From positions 916,501 through 980,500 of the forward strand of contig NZ_CP028922.1 in assembly GCF_003060825.1 (NCBI RefSeq): DNA of 64,000 nucleotides, in the 5' to 3' direction. Under the pieces are notes generated by a model, which searched no databases, was not told the origin of the DNA, and saw nothing but the letters and a program-made list of their open reading frames with translations. The DNA comes from Paenibacillus sp. CAA11 (GTDB lineage: Bacteria > Bacillota > Bacilli > Paenibacillales > Paenibacillaceae). Both the position numbers and the translations under genes were made by a program. Shown in pieces: positions 23,839 through 33,106 of this stretch. Within the stretch, counting starts at the first letter, position 1; every line of letters starts with the position of its first letter.

Positions 23839-25038
23839 ATGAGTACATTGGTAAACACACAGAGGGAACAAATCGTGCAGTATATTGACGGATCCCGTTC
23901 CCTTTACGTTGAGACGAGTCATCTAATTCATGAGAGACCTGAAATCGGCAATCAGGAATACTATGCTTCACAGCTGCTGACAGAGCTCCTGGAAAAAGAG
24001 GGGTTTGAGGTTACGCGGAATGTGGCGGGCCATGAGACAGGTTTTGTGGCCAGAAAAGCTTCCTCTAAGCCGGGCCCTAAAATCGGCTATCTGGCTGAAT
24101 ATGATGCGCTCCCGGGCCTGGGCCATGCCTGCGGACACAACCTGATCGGCACGATCAGCGTGGCAGCGGCGATTGCTCTGTCTAAGGTTACCGAAGCGGC
24201 GGGCGGCGATGTCTATGTATTCGGCACGCCGGCTGAGGAAGGCGGACCGAATGGCAGTGCCAAAGGGAGCTTTGCCCGGGAAGGGCTGTTCGAGGGAATA
24301 GACGCCGCTCTGATGATCCATGGATCCGGGGAGACGCGTCTGACTTCGCCGAGCCTGGCCGTCGATCCGCTGGATTTCCATTTCTATGGGAAGGCGGCCC
24401 ATGCTTCCGGCTCACCGGATCAGGGCATCAATGCGCTGGATGCGGTCATCCTCTTGTACAACGGCATCAATGCCCTGAGACAGCAGCTCCCGCAGGACGT
24501 GCGCATTCACGGCATTATTACTCACGGGGGAGATGCCCCGAATATCATTCCGGAATATGCTTCAGCCCGTTTCTTCATCCGGGCAAGCACTTGGGAGAGA
24601 ACCGAGGCGATTTCCGCCAAGGTGAGAAGCATTGCCGAGGCTGCCGCCTTAGCAACGGGCAGCACGGTGAAGATTGAACGGTTCCAGAATGAGATTAAGG
24701 ACATTGTGATCAATCGGCCTTTGGATGAGGTCGTGGGCCGGGAGCTGGAGCTGCTGGGAGAGACACTGGTTCATGAGGAGCGGAAAGGGCTTGGCTCGAC
24801 GGATGCAGGCAATGTGAGCCATGTTATTCCGACCACACATGAATATATCAAGATTGGGCCGGATGATCTGGTGGCCCACACTGCCGAGTTCAGGGAAGCG
24901 GCCGCTTCCCAGCGCGGAGATGAAGCCCTGATTATCGGAGCCAAAGCGCTCGCGCTGGCAGGCCTACAGCTGATTGTCCAGCCGGAACTGCTGGAGAAGG
25001 TGAAGGAGGATTTCAAACGGACACATGCCGCTGAATAG
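23839..25038 (+). CDS. M20-family amidohydrolase
   Basis: 399 residues with GGAGG upstream. Metal-binding motifs YLAEYDALPGLGHACGHNLIG and GTPAEEGG with catalytic Glu, dimerisation domain DFHFYGKAAHASGSPDQGINALDA, and C-terminal GSTDAGNVSHVIPTTH. Closest in pattern to AbgB-like aminoacyl amidohydrolases, which split acyl- or aryl-amides of amino acids. Being the last gene of a MetNIQ operon, it probably releases the amino acid after import of an N-acylated form; substrate not determinable. Confidence 0.9.
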   Translation: MSTLVNTQREQIVQYIDGSRSLYVETSHLIHERPEIGNQEYYASQLLTELLEKEGFEVTRNVAGHETGFVARKASSKPGPKIGYLAEYDALPGLGHACGHNLIGTISVAAAIALSKVTEAAGGDVYVFGTPAEEGGPNGSAKGSFAREGLFEGIDAALMIHGSGETRLTSPSLAVDPLDFHFYGKAAHASGSPDQGINALDAVILLYNGINALRQQLPQDVRIHGIITHGGDAPNIIPEYASARFFIRASTWERTEAISAKVRSIAEAAALATGSTVKIERFQNEIKDIVINRPLDEVVGRELELLGETLVHEERKGLGSTDAGNVSHVIPTTHEYIKIGPDDLVAHTAEFREAAASQRGDEALIIGAKALALAGLQLIVQPELLEKVKEDFKRTHAAE

Positions 25039-25047
25039 TAAACGATT

Positions 25048-25077
25048 AAGCCGCCCGGGTAACCCTAAGGCGGCTTT
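25048..25077 (+). terminator. Terminator of the first met operon
   Basis: AAGCCGCC / GGCGGCTT stem with a short T tail. Confidence 0.65.
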
Positions 25078-25129
25078 GCTATTCTCAAGGCCCTATCAAC
25101 ATCAAGGATGGATGGGGCTTGTCCTTAAT

Positions 25130-26227
25130 TTACAGAGCAGGCAAGCGAATATGAAAGGCTGTTCCTATGGAGGGCTTGCTCTCTACATCAATTAGACCTC
25201 CATGCGCTTGAATCAGACTTTGTACAATGGACAGCCCGAGCCCGCTTCCCCTTGGCGCAGCCGAGCTTGATGTTCCGTAAGTATATTTGTTAAATAGCTT
25301 GCTGAGGGTTTCGGGTTCGATCCCCCCGCCATTGTCGGCAACGGTGACATGAATGAAATTTGACTCCTCACGCGAGAGGCTTACTTCTACCCGAGTCTGT
25401 GGAGGGTTATGCAGGATAGCATTCATCATTACATTCTGCAAAGCGCGATATAGCAGGCGCTGATCTGCCTCAATATAGAGATTCTCCTCTTCCGACTGGA
25501 AAGCCAGATCATAGGTTTGTGCTCTGGGATCATTGGCGATATCGGCGAAGAGCTCCTGTGTAAACCTTACAAGTTCCACACGGGTCCGGTTCAGAGGGAG
25601 AGAGGCAGATCCGTTATCTATTTGCAGGGACAGGCTGAGGTCGTTAATCAGACTCTCAATATGCAGTCCTTTACTTTGAATTTCGCTCAAAAAGCTGTGC
25701 TGTTCCTGTGAGCTCCAATGGTAGTCCTCATTAAGCAGCAGGGCAGAGTACCCCGTAATGTAGGTGAGCGGTGTTTTTAAATCATGGGATATTCCGGCAA
25801 TCCATTCCCGCTTGGCCTCTTCCAGCTTCCCCCGTTCAATGGCGGCTTGCGCCAGTGTCCCCGACAGAGAGTGAATGTTCGAAATGACCTCCGTATAGAG
25901 GCGGAAGCGTCTGCGAAGCTTGCCCTTCCTGTTATAAACCTTGTGTTGGATCTGTGGCGGCTGGTAGATTCCTTCAGAGAGATTCGAAATCCAGGACATC
26001 ATGAACCAGAGCGGTCCTGCAAAATACCAGCTGAACAGCAGACTGCAGAAGATAATGTTTACCAGGAAGGAGAGCAGAATATACAAGTCATAATGGTCGT
26101 TGCCTTCGGTAATCCCCCACAGGGGAAGGAGGACCTCGCTAGTGATGATTAAAGTGGCACTGATACTGAGAAGCCAGGCAGCCAGGCCGATAATAAAATG
26201 AAAACCAAACCTAAGCTTGATCCTCAT
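25130..26227 (-). CDS. Sensor histidine kinase
   Basis: 365 residues: two membrane segments (about 8-30 and 45-75) with little outside, cytoplasmic HisKA (WIAGISHDLKTPLTYITGYSALL, phospho-His) and HATPase (N box NVMMNAILHNP, VADNGGGIEP, GSGLGLSIV). Its start overlaps the stop of the regulator gene. The divergently encoded ABC transporter is the probable target of the pair. Confidence 0.9.
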   Translation of the reverse strand: MRIKLRFGFHFIIGLAAWLLSISATLIITSEVLLPLWGITEGNDHYDLYILLSFLVNIIFCSLLFSWYFAGPLWFMMSWISNLSEGIYQPPQIQHKVYNRKGKLRRRFRLYTEVISNIHSLSGTLAQAAIERGKLEEAKREWIAGISHDLKTPLTYITGYSALLLNEDYHWSSQEQHSFLSEIQSKGLHIESLINDLSLSLQIDNGSASLPLNRTRVELVRFTQELFADIANDPRAQTYDLAFQSEEENLYIEADQRLLYRALQNVMMNAILHNPPQTRVEVSLSREESNFIHVTVADNGGGIEPETLSKLFNKYTYGTSSSAAPRGSGLGLSIVQSLIQAHGGLIDVESKPSIGTAFHIRLPAL

Positions 26228-26964
26228 GATGTCTCTTCCCCCTGATCCGAGGCCTTGGGCGGAACAAATTTATAGCCAATCCCCCGCAGATTCAGGATCA
26301 GTTGAGGGGCTTTTGGATTGTCCCCTAGCTTTTTTCTGATTTTTGAAATGTGCATGGTTACCGTTTTTTCTTCCCCGTAGCCGGGATTCCCCCACACATA
26401 TTCATAGATTTGCGATGAGGTGAACAAGCGGTTGGGATTGCGGCAAAAAAAGTGGAGAAGCTCCAGTTCCTTCGCCGTGCACTCTACTTCAGCACCATCA
26501 ACAATTAGCCGCGCATCCGCGGGGCTGAAGGTGAAGCTTGCATATTGGTATGTCCGCGTATCATCAAGCGGGGAGTGAGCAGCCTTAGTTAAGCCCTGTC
26601 GCCGAAAGAATGCCTTGATTCGGGCCACGACCTCCAGCGGATTAAAGGGCTTGGTAATGTAATCATCCCCGCCAATACTAAGGCCTGTGAGTTTATCAAA
26701 GTCACTTGTACAGGACGTCACGAAGATAATCGGTGTATGACTTATTTTGCGGATTTCACGGCAAAGTTCAAATCCGTCGGTGTCTGGCAGTGTAACATCC
26801 AGCAGGATTAGGTCGTAGCTGTTCTGCCGGATTAGAGCTAGTGCCTGGTGACCGGTCGTACAGCACGTAATATTAGAGTAGCGCTCCTTGTTAAGTGTGA
26901 TTTGAAGCAGCTTCAGAATCCCTTCCTCGTCGTCTACAAGCAGTATTTTCTCATGATTCTCCAA
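26224..26964 (-). CDS. OmpR-family response regulator
   Basis: 246 residues: receiver with DDEE, phospho-Asp in LILLDVTLPDTDG and Lys in YITKPFNPLE; winged-helix C-terminus with the TVTMHISKIRKKLGD recognition region ending GIGYKF. First gene of the minus-strand pair, with AGGAGG upstream. Three TTTACT repeats in the divergent intergenic region are its likely binding sites. Confidence 0.92.
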   Translation of the reverse strand: MENHEKILLVDDEEGILKLLQITLNKERYSNITCCTTGHQALALIRQNSYDLILLDVTLPDTDGFELCREIRKISHTPIIFVTSCTSDFDKLTGLSIGGDDYITKPFNPLEVVARIKAFFRRQGLTKAAHSPLDDTRTYQYASFTFSPADARLIVDGAEVECTAKELELLHFFCRNPNRLFTSSQIYEYVWGNPGYGEEKTVTMHISKIRKKLGDNPKAPQLILNLRGIGYKFVPPKASDQGEETS

Positions 26965-27038
26965 ACCTCTTACCTCCTTATAAACCTAATCCGTATTTTA
27001 CCATACGCTCTTATCGGGCTGGACTGACTATCTTCGAA

Positions 27039-27066
27039 TTTACTCGGTTTTTACTTTGTTTTTACT
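27039..27066 (+). promoter_or_regulatory. Triple TTTACT direct repeat, 11-bp period (candidate regulator operator)
   Basis: TTTACT occurs at 27039, 27050 and 27061, exactly 11 bp apart; the last two sit in perfect 10-mers TTTTTACTTT. OmpR-family dimers bind head-to-tail repeats with this helical spacing. Located between the regulator gene and the ABC transporter operon. Confidence 0.65.
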
Positions 27067-27125
27067 TTCATTCTCTAATCTTAAAAGCAGTTAAAGATTA
27101 TAGAGTGCTTAGTGGAGGTATGAAC

Positions 27126-28001
27126 ATGGAATTAGAGATCCGACAAGTCACCAAAAGCTACGGACAGAAGCTGGCGCTGAAGCAGGTTTCTCTGAAGCTT
27201 GGGCCTGGAATTACAGGCCTGCTCGGGCCGAATGGGGCGGGCAAGTCTACCTTGATGCGGATGATCTCCACCCTGGAGTCTCCAACAAAGGGAAGCCTGC
27301 TATGGAATGGGGAGGATATCGCTCAGCACCCTGAGCGAATCCGTGAGGTATTAGGTTATCTACCTCAGGACTTTGGGGTGTATCCCAACCTGAATCCGGT
27401 GGAATTTCTTGAATATATGGCGGCGATTAAAGGCCTGTCGATGAAGCATGCCAAGCGGCGGATTCAGGAATTGCTGGAGATTCTGAATTTGAGCCAAGAC
27501 CGGAAGCGGCTGCTGGGAGGCTTCTCTGGCGGAATGAAGCAGAGGGTGGGGATTGCACAGTCCCTCCTTAATGATCCCGAGATTCTGATCGTGGACGAGC
27601 CGACAGTAGGACTCGACCCGGAGGAACGTATCCGCTTCCGTAATCTGCTGTCTACACTGGCTGAGAGCAGAGTGATTATTTTGTCCACACATATCGTGAC
27701 AGATATTGAGTCAGCTGCGCCGCGAATTGCCCTACTGGCCAAAGGCGAGGTTGTGAAGTTCGGAACGCCTGAAGAATTAATGAGCAGTGTAGAGCACAAG
27801 GTATGGAACTGTGTTGTTCCTACGTCAGCTCTGCAGCAATTACAGGAGAAGTACATGATCAGCAGCACCATCCATCGTCCAGATGGCGTGCATGCGCGGG
27901 TTGTCTCTAACCGCAGACCGGATTTTCTTGCCACACCGCTCTCTCCGACACTGGAGGATGCTTACTTGTACGCGGTTGGAGATGGGGGCGGTGAGGAATA
28001 A
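27126..28001 (+). CDS. ABC transporter ATPase
   Basis: 291 residues from ATG 27126, at proper distance from GGAGG (27113). Walker A GPNGAGKST, signature FSGGMKQRVG, Walker B LIVDEPTVGLDP, H-loop STHIV; a C-terminal ~80-residue extension ends SPTLEDAYLY, common in exporter ATPases of the CcmA type. Its stop codon overlaps the ATG of the permease gene (TAATG). Exporter controlled by the divergent two-component pair; substrate unknown. Confidence 0.9.
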   Translation: MELEIRQVTKSYGQKLALKQVSLKLGPGITGLLGPNGAGKSTLMRMISTLESPTKGSLLWNGEDIAQHPERIREVLGYLPQDFGVYPNLNPVEFLEYMAAIKGLSMKHAKRRIQELLEILNLSQDRKRLLGGFSGGMKQRVGIAQSLLNDPEILIVDEPTVGLDPEERIRFRNLLSTLAESRVIILSTHIVTDIESAAPRIALLAKGEVVKFGTPEELMSSVEHKVWNCVVPTSALQQLQEKYMISSTIHRPDGVHARVVSNRRPDFLATPLSPTLEDAYLYAVGDGGGEE

Positions 28002-29599
28002 TGCTTCTGAGTCTAGTCTACCTCCTGAAAAACAATCTGCTGAAGCAGGTGAGAAGCTACTCCTTTCTCATTGTAGCCGGGCTTTGCCTGGCACTTGGTT
28101 ACTTTTGTGTTCCTGCGGCTGAGTCCGGCTACGAAATATTTACGATTGGCGGAGGCAGCAGGGGGATCTATAACTCTGCCTGGCTTGGGGCAATAGGGAC
28201 GATGCTGTCCAATCTGCTCCTTTGGTTGTTCGGTTTCTACTTATTAAGAAGCCAAGTCTCCGAGGATGGCCGATTGAAGGTAGGTGATATTATTGCCTCC
28301 ACCCGGGTCACGAAGCTGAAGTATATTGTGCTGAAGGTTCTATCCAACTTTGTGGTGCTGATTGTGCTTCATCTGCTCCTGATTGTAGCTTTTATGATCA
28401 TGCAGCTGTTGAGAGGTGAGGTGACCGGACTGAGCCTATGGGGGTATGCCGCGCCCTTTGTGTTCATTACACTGCCTTCCATGTTTTTGCTTGCCGCTTT
28501 GACCGTGCTGTTTGACGTGATCCCAGGGCTGAAAGGGACGCTGGGAAATATCCTCTTCTTCGCTCTATGGATATTTATAAGCATCTATTCCATAGAGTCA
28601 AAGAGTGAAATGTGGGATCTGTTCGGGCTGCAGACGATCACGCCCGGAATCCTTCATGCAGCTGTTCAGAATGTTCCTACATTAGGGGAGCCGGCAGGGT
28701 TTAGCTTTGGATATACGGCATTAGAACAGGCGCCGCAGATCTTTGTATGGAATGGGGTGGAGTGGTCGCAGGTGCATCTGCTGGGCCGCGTGATTTGGAT
28801 ACTGGCTGGATGTATAGTGACGCTCATCTCTGCCACTTTGTTTACCCGTTTTAGAACGGAGCGGAAAAATGCAGCCAAGCAGCTGATTGTGCCTCCTATT
28901 TATACTGCGAAGTCTCCATCTATGTTGGAGCCAACTCAGAAGGAATGGGGGAGCGGCTCTTTCTCCCTGTCCTCGCCCGTTCCAAAAGTAGGAGGCCAGC
29001 GGATTTTTCAGCTGGTGAGGTATGAGCTGATCTTAATGCTGAAGGGTGTATCCTGGTGGTGGTGGCTGCTAGCTGTGGCTCTAATCGCTTTCAGCTTGTT
29101 TGTGCCTATGGGCATGGCCTCGGCCTGGTTTCCGCTAGTCTTGATCTGGCCGCTTGGACTCTGGTCGCAGATGGGCACCCGGGACAAGCAATATTTCACA
29201 ACCGCGATGATTCGTTCCAGCAGTCCGCCGATCTACAAATGGCTGTCTGTATGGCTGGCGGGTATCACCCTGGCCTTGCTGATGTCTTCTGGCGTACTGA
29301 TTCAATATGGGCTTAATAACCGCATCCCAGAACTTTACTCATGGTGCGCAGGAATTCTGTTCGTGCCGACGCTGGCCCTTGCTCTGGGAAGCCTTAGCGG
29401 TTCAAGAAAGCTATTTGAAGTGGTGTATATGCTCTGGTGGTATTTGGGGCCGATGAATCATTTGCCGGGTTTGAATTTCTTGCATGGGAGCATTCCGCAG
29501 GCTGGAGTGTACCTCGGACTTACGCTGTTGCTTGGGAGTGTCGTTTATATCTATGAACAATTCCGCGGAGGAACATCCGTGCTAAAGGGGAGGGGATAA
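28001..29599 (+). CDS. Large ABC-2-type permease
   Basis: 532 residues with about 12 hydrophobic segments in two halves (about 15-280 and 350-525) separated by a cytoplasmic linker rich in Pro and Ser, as if two permease domains are fused. It overlaps the ATPase gene by one base. Family members move lipids, peptides or polysaccharide precursors; the sequence does not reveal which. Confidence 0.8.
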   Translation: MLLSLVYLLKNNLLKQVRSYSFLIVAGLCLALGYFCVPAAESGYEIFTIGGGSRGIYNSAWLGAIGTMLSNLLLWLFGFYLLRSQVSEDGRLKVGDIIASTRVTKLKYIVLKVLSNFVVLIVLHLLLIVAFMIMQLLRGEVTGLSLWGYAAPFVFITLPSMFLLAALTVLFDVIPGLKGTLGNILFFALWIFISIYSIESKSEMWDLFGLQTITPGILHAAVQNVPTLGEPAGFSFGYTALEQAPQIFVWNGVEWSQVHLLGRVIWILAGCIVTLISATLFTRFRTERKNAAKQLIVPPIYTAKSPSMLEPTQKEWGSGSFSLSSPVPKVGGQRIFQLVRYELILMLKGVSWWWWLLAVALIAFSLFVPMGMASAWFPLVLIWPLGLWSQMGTRDKQYFTTAMIRSSSPPIYKWLSVWLAGITLALLMSSGVLIQYGLNNRIPELYSWCAGILFVPTLALALGSLSGSRKLFEVVYMLWWYLGPMNHLPGLNFLHGSIPQAGVYLGLTLLLGSVVYIYEQFRGGTSVLKGRG

Positions 29600-29601
29600 A
29601 T

Positions 29602-30222
29602 ATGAAATTTCTATCGAATACTTGGGCTGGCTTGCTGGGGATCGTTATCTTATTAGCCGGAGTGACAGGCTGCGATGGGGGGACGGCTGCAGATTTAAAA
29701 AGCAAGACTTTTGAGAACAGTCAGGTTAAACGGATTGTGATCACTACCGAAGGACAGAACATCAAGCTGGTTCCTTCTTCATCCGGTCAGATCAAAGTAA
29801 GTTATCCTACAAAAAAGGATCTTCCCGCGGAGCTGAAGGGGGACGAACTAAGTGTTCATATCAAGCCATCTTCAGGCTTTATTCACTTAGGCACAGCTAC
29901 GCTTTCTCTGGAAGTTCCCGCTCAGGGTGACCAGAGCCTTGAGGTTCGAACCGAATCAGGGAATATTACAGTAGATCCCAAGCTCCAATTACCTGAGGTT
30001 AAGCTGGATACCGATTCGGGAAATGTTGATGTTCAAGGTTATATAGGGAGTGTGGAGGCCACTACAAACTCCGGAAAAATCATAAAACCTTCCGATCTTC
30101 CTCTAAAAGCAGAGGGAGCGGCCAATTCAGAAGGGAGACTGACTGGCGTACTGGGTAATCAGAAGGAGCGGGCGTGCAGACTGCTTATTCACTCCTCCTC
30201 CGGCAATATCTCCTTTAAATAA
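29602..30222 (+). CDS. DUF4097-like beta-helical lipoprotein
   Basis: 206 residues. Signal peptide with lipobox VTGC, then repeated strands with SGNI/SGNV/SGKI turns (ESGNITVDPKL, DSGNVDVQGYIG, NSGKIIKPSD, SSGNISFK), the adhesin-like beta-helix of DUF4097 proteins. GGGGAGGGG precedes the ATG. It starts three bases after the permease stop, so it is probably an envelope sensor or accessory of the transporter. Confidence 0.75.
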   Translation: MKFLSNTWAGLLGIVILLAGVTGCDGGTAADLKSKTFENSQVKRIVITTEGQNIKLVPSSSGQIKVSYPTKKDLPAELKGDELSVHIKPSSGFIHLGTATLSLEVPAQGDQSLEVRTESGNITVDPKLQLPEVKLDTDSGNVDVQGYIGSVEATTNSGKIIKPSDLPLKAEGAANSEGRLTGVLGNQKERACRLLIHSSSGNISFK

Positions 30223-30411
30223 GATCCAGCTGCGTGAATCATAGAAGGGTATAGGATGATAGCGCTAGTATTCCCTAAATTTCGACAATTACATCTAGGC
30301 TTCCAGCCTCATTTCCACAAATAACCTTGTAGAAAAAAGGAATTTTTTGCGCTTTAGCCGAATAATGCAAAGGAGTGTGAAAAAAGACATTGTAATCAGG
30401 AGGAATTGGAA

Positions 30412-30873
30412 GTGGAAAGAAGGATCAACTATGTGCTGTGCATCTTGGGAGCCTTAGTAGCTGCAATTATCGGGGGATTCATTTGGGCGGGAATCGCAAT
30501 CACGACGAACTATGAGCTCGGGATCATTGCATGGTTAATTGGGGGGCTTACCGGCTTTGCCGTATTTTTTACCTCAAATAAGCGTGCATCAGCGGCAACA
30601 CAACTCATCGCAGTCATTGCCAGTTTGATTGGCATTATTCTGGGCAAGTACTTCATCTTCAGCTATTTCCTTATGGACGGCTTCAGCGGAATTGCTGATG
30701 GTGAAGTTATCCGCTTCTTCATTGAAGCCATGCAATCGAACTTCTCGGATATGTTCGGCGCGATGGATATTGTATTTGCCGTGCTGGCGATCCTGACGGC
30801 TTGGCAGCTGCCGCGCAATATGGCAGCCAAGCGGCAGGCGGCAGAGAACAGTCAAACTGTACCTGCAGAATAA
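30412..30873 (+). CDS. Small integral membrane protein, unknown function
   Basis: 153 residues from GTG 30412 (AGGAGG nine bases upstream). About four membrane segments (ILGALVAAIIGGFIWAGIAI, LGIIAWLIGGLTGFAVFF, LIAVIASLIGIILGKYFIF, MDIVFAVLAILTAW). Family not recognised with confidence; resembles small four-helix membrane proteins often encoded singly in Bacillota. Terminated by a strong hairpin. Confidence 0.7.
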   Translation: MERRINYVLCILGALVAAIIGGFIWAGIAITTNYELGIIAWLIGGLTGFAVFFTSNKRASAATQLIAVIASLIGIILGKYFIFSYFLMDGFSGIADGEVIRFFIEAMQSNFSDMFGAMDIVFAVLAILTAWQLPRNMAAKRQAAENSQTVPAE

Positions 30874-30877
30874 TAGG

Positions 30878-30915
30878 AAGACCTGAACAGCCCCATCTGT
30901 TCAGGTCTTTTTTTT
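30878..30915 (+). terminator. Terminator
   Basis: AAGACCTGAACAG pairs perfectly with CTGTTCAGGTCTT, followed by eight T. Confidence 0.9.
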
Positions 30916-31015
30916 CACGCAACAGATGGCTTAAGCTGTTATATCAACAAAGAGGTTGCCTTAAACCGCAAGCCTATCTATAATCTGTAGCAAATAAGCC
31001 AGAGGAGGAGCAGCC

Positions 31016-31285
31016 ATGGGAACGAGGTCTGAGGCTAGACCCTGTAAAGGATGCGAACGGGATATCACGGTAACGGATCAGCAAATTTCAAGAATGGTCG
31101 ATAGAATGAGGTTGAATTTTGAATGCGTTAATGAAGAGAACTACCGGGTCCGCCTGTCCGCCTGTCAATCATGCTCTTCCTTGATGGAAGGGCATACTTG
31201 TGCTGTGTGCGGATGTATTGTGCAGGTTCGGGCGCTACTGGCAGATCAGGATTGTCCGAACGCTCAGGGGTCGAGATGGGCTTAA
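31016..31285 (+). CDS. DUF6171-like cysteine-rich protein
   Basis: 89 residues with nine Cys: CKGCERD, ACQSCSSL, CAVCGCIVQVRALL and a terminal DCPN. The CxxC pairs and the CGC.V..RA block match the DUF6171 family of small, probably zinc-binding proteins of unknown role. GAGGAGGAG lies before the ATG. Confidence 0.72.
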   Translation: MGTRSEARPCKGCERDITVTDQQISRMVDRMRLNFECVNEENYRVRLSACQSCSSLMEGHTCAVCGCIVQVRALLADQDCPNAQGSRWA

Positions 31286-31317
31286 GCCGAAAGAGGAGAG
31301 TGACTTAAACCTTTTTT

Positions 31318-31331
31318 CTTAAGCGCTTTCA
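31318..31331 (+). promoter_or_regulatory. cre-like site (CcpA)
   Basis: CTTAAGCGCTTTCA matches 12 of 14 positions of the TGTAAGCGCTTWCA catabolite-responsive element. It lies just upstream of the -35 of the arabinofuranosidase gene. Confidence 0.6.
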
Positions 31332-31339
31332 AATTTCGA

Positions 31340-31369
31340 TTGACAAAACCCTTTTCCGTGAACTAGTAT
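31340..31369 (+). promoter_or_regulatory. Promoter of the GH51 gene
   Basis: TTGACA (31340-31345), 18-bp spacer, TAGTAT (31364-31369). Confidence 0.65.
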
Positions 31370-31498
31370 TCAGTTGTGGATGGATGTAATTATGTTTATT
31401 TATTAACACTTTTATTAACCATCGAGGTTAAAAGTCTGTCTGATCTTGATGTGCAGTACCTACTATTGTATAGAAGATCATTTAGGAGGAACCTGAAC

Positions 31499-32983
31499 AT
31501 GAACGGGACAGTGCTAGTAAATACGGATTGGGTACAGGGCAAGATTAACAAGAATATTTACGGACAGTTTGCCGAGCATTTGGGCCGCTGTATTTATGAA
31601 GGCCTCTGGGTGGGTGAAGATTCAGCTATCCCGAATAATAAGGGGATTCGGACCGATGTGGTAGAGGCGCTCAAGAAGCTCAGCATTCCTGTGCTGCGCT
31701 GGCCAGGCGGCTGCTTTGCTGATGAGTATCACTGGAAAGATGGCATCGGGCCCAAGGAAGCGCGCAAACGCATGGTGAACACGCATTGGGGCGGTGTAGT
31801 GGAGAATAACCACTTCGGTACCCATGAGTTCTTCGAGCTGTGCGAGATGCTTGGCGCCGAGCCGTATATTTGCGGCAACGTCGGGAGCGGCACGGTGCAG
31901 GAGATGTCGGAGTGGGTAGAATATATGACCTTTGACGGCGAGTCTCCCATGGCCAAATGGCGCCAGGAGAACGGCCGGGAGAAGCCTTGGAAACTTACAT
32001 ACTTTGGGGTCGGGAATGAGAATTGGGGCTGCGGCGGAAATATGCGTCCTGAATATTACGCCGATTTGTATCGGCGCTATCAGACCTATGCCCGCAACTA
32101 CGGAGACAATAAGCTTTATAAGATTGCTGGCGGACCTAACGTGGACGATTACCGCTGGACCGAGGTGCTGATGCGGGAGGCCGGCCATTTGCTGGACGGA
32201 CTCAGCCTGCACAACTACACGATTCCCGGCAATTGGGAGAAGAAGCAGCAGGCGCTTGGCTTCGGTGAAGCCCAGTGGTTTGAGACGATGAAGAAATCGC
32301 TGTATATGGATGAGCTGATTACCCGCCATTCTGCTATCATGGATCGCTATGACCCAGCGAAGCGGGTCGGACTCATCGTCGACGAATGGGGAACCTGGTT
32401 CCTGCATGAGCCGGGAACGAATCCAGGCTTCCTCTATCAACAGAATTCCCTGCGGGACGCGTTTGTAGCCGGGCTGCACCTGCATATTTTCCACAAGCAT
32501 CATGAGCGTGTTCAGATGACTAACATCGCGCAGATGGTCAATGTGTTACAGGCGATGATTCTGACAGAGGGCTCCAAGATGGTGCTGACGCCAACCTATC
32601 ATGTGTTTGAAATGTTCAAGGTGCATCAGGATGCTGATGTGCTGGCAGCGAACGTGACAAGCGGCACCTATGAATATGAAGGGGAACAAATCCCTCAAGT
32701 GAGCGCATCTGTAACCAGACAGCAGAACGGCCACATCCACATGAGCTTATGCAATGTGCACCCAGGTGCCGAAGCAGTGCTGAAGGTGGAGCTAAGAGGG
32801 CTTGAGGCGCCCGCTAGGGTAGGCGGAAGAGTGCTGACCGCAGGCGATATGCAGGCGCATAACACATTCGCGCAGCCAGAGCAGATTAAGCCGGAAGAAT
32901 TCACGGCCTACAAGCAAACTTCGAGCGGGCTTGAGCTCACACTGCCTCCAATGTCTGTGGTGGTACTGACCCTGGAGCCTTAA
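31499..32983 (+). CDS. abfA: GH51 alpha-L-arabinofuranosidase
   Basis: 494 residues from ATG 31499 (AGGAGG at 31484). Family GH51 features: [39 protein letters not shown], acid/base Glu in [12 protein letters not shown], nucleophile Glu in IVDEWGTW, C-terminal beta-sandwich. No signal peptide, so it acts in the cytoplasm on imported arabino-oligosaccharides, releasing L-arabinose. A ~120-base leader separates promoter and gene; the cre-like site suggests glucose repression. Confidence 0.95.
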   Translation: MNGTVLVNTDWVQGKINKNIYGQFAEHLGRCIYEGLWVGEDSAIPNNKGIRTDVVEALKKLSIPVLRWPGGCFADEYHWKDGIGPKEARKRMVNTHWGGVVENNHFGTHEFFELCEMLGAEPYICGNVGSGTVQEMSEWVEYMTFDGESPMAKWRQENGREKPWKLTYFGVGNENWGCGGNMRPEYYADLYRRYQTYARNYGDNKLYKIAGGPNVDDYRWTEVLMREAGHLLDGLSLHNYTIPGNWEKKQQALGFGEAQWFETMKKSLYMDELITRHSAIMDRYDPAKRVGLIVDEWGTWFLHEPGTNPGFLYQQNSLRDAFVAGLHLHIFHKHHERVQMTNIAQMVNVLQAMILTEGSKMVLTPTYHVFEMFKVHQDADVLAANVTSGTYEYEGEQIPQVSASVTRQQNGHIHMSLCNVHPGAEAVLKVELRGLEAPARVGGRVLTAGDMQAHNTFAQPEQIKPEEFTAYKQTSSGLELTLPPMSVVVLTLEP

Positions 32984-33049
32984 GCTTGCTTTATAATGAA
33001 CGCGGAACAGTCATTTACCGGAATCTTTAAATTTAATATAATGAAGAGA

Positions 33050-33083
33050 AAGCTCAAGTTGAATTTCGGCTTGGGCTTTTTTT
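33050..33083 (+). terminator. Terminator of the GH51 gene
   Basis: AAGCTCAAG / CTTGGGCTT stem (one G-U pair) followed by a T run. Confidence 0.7.
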
Positions 33084-33106
33084 GATACACAACATATGAA
33101 TTAAGA

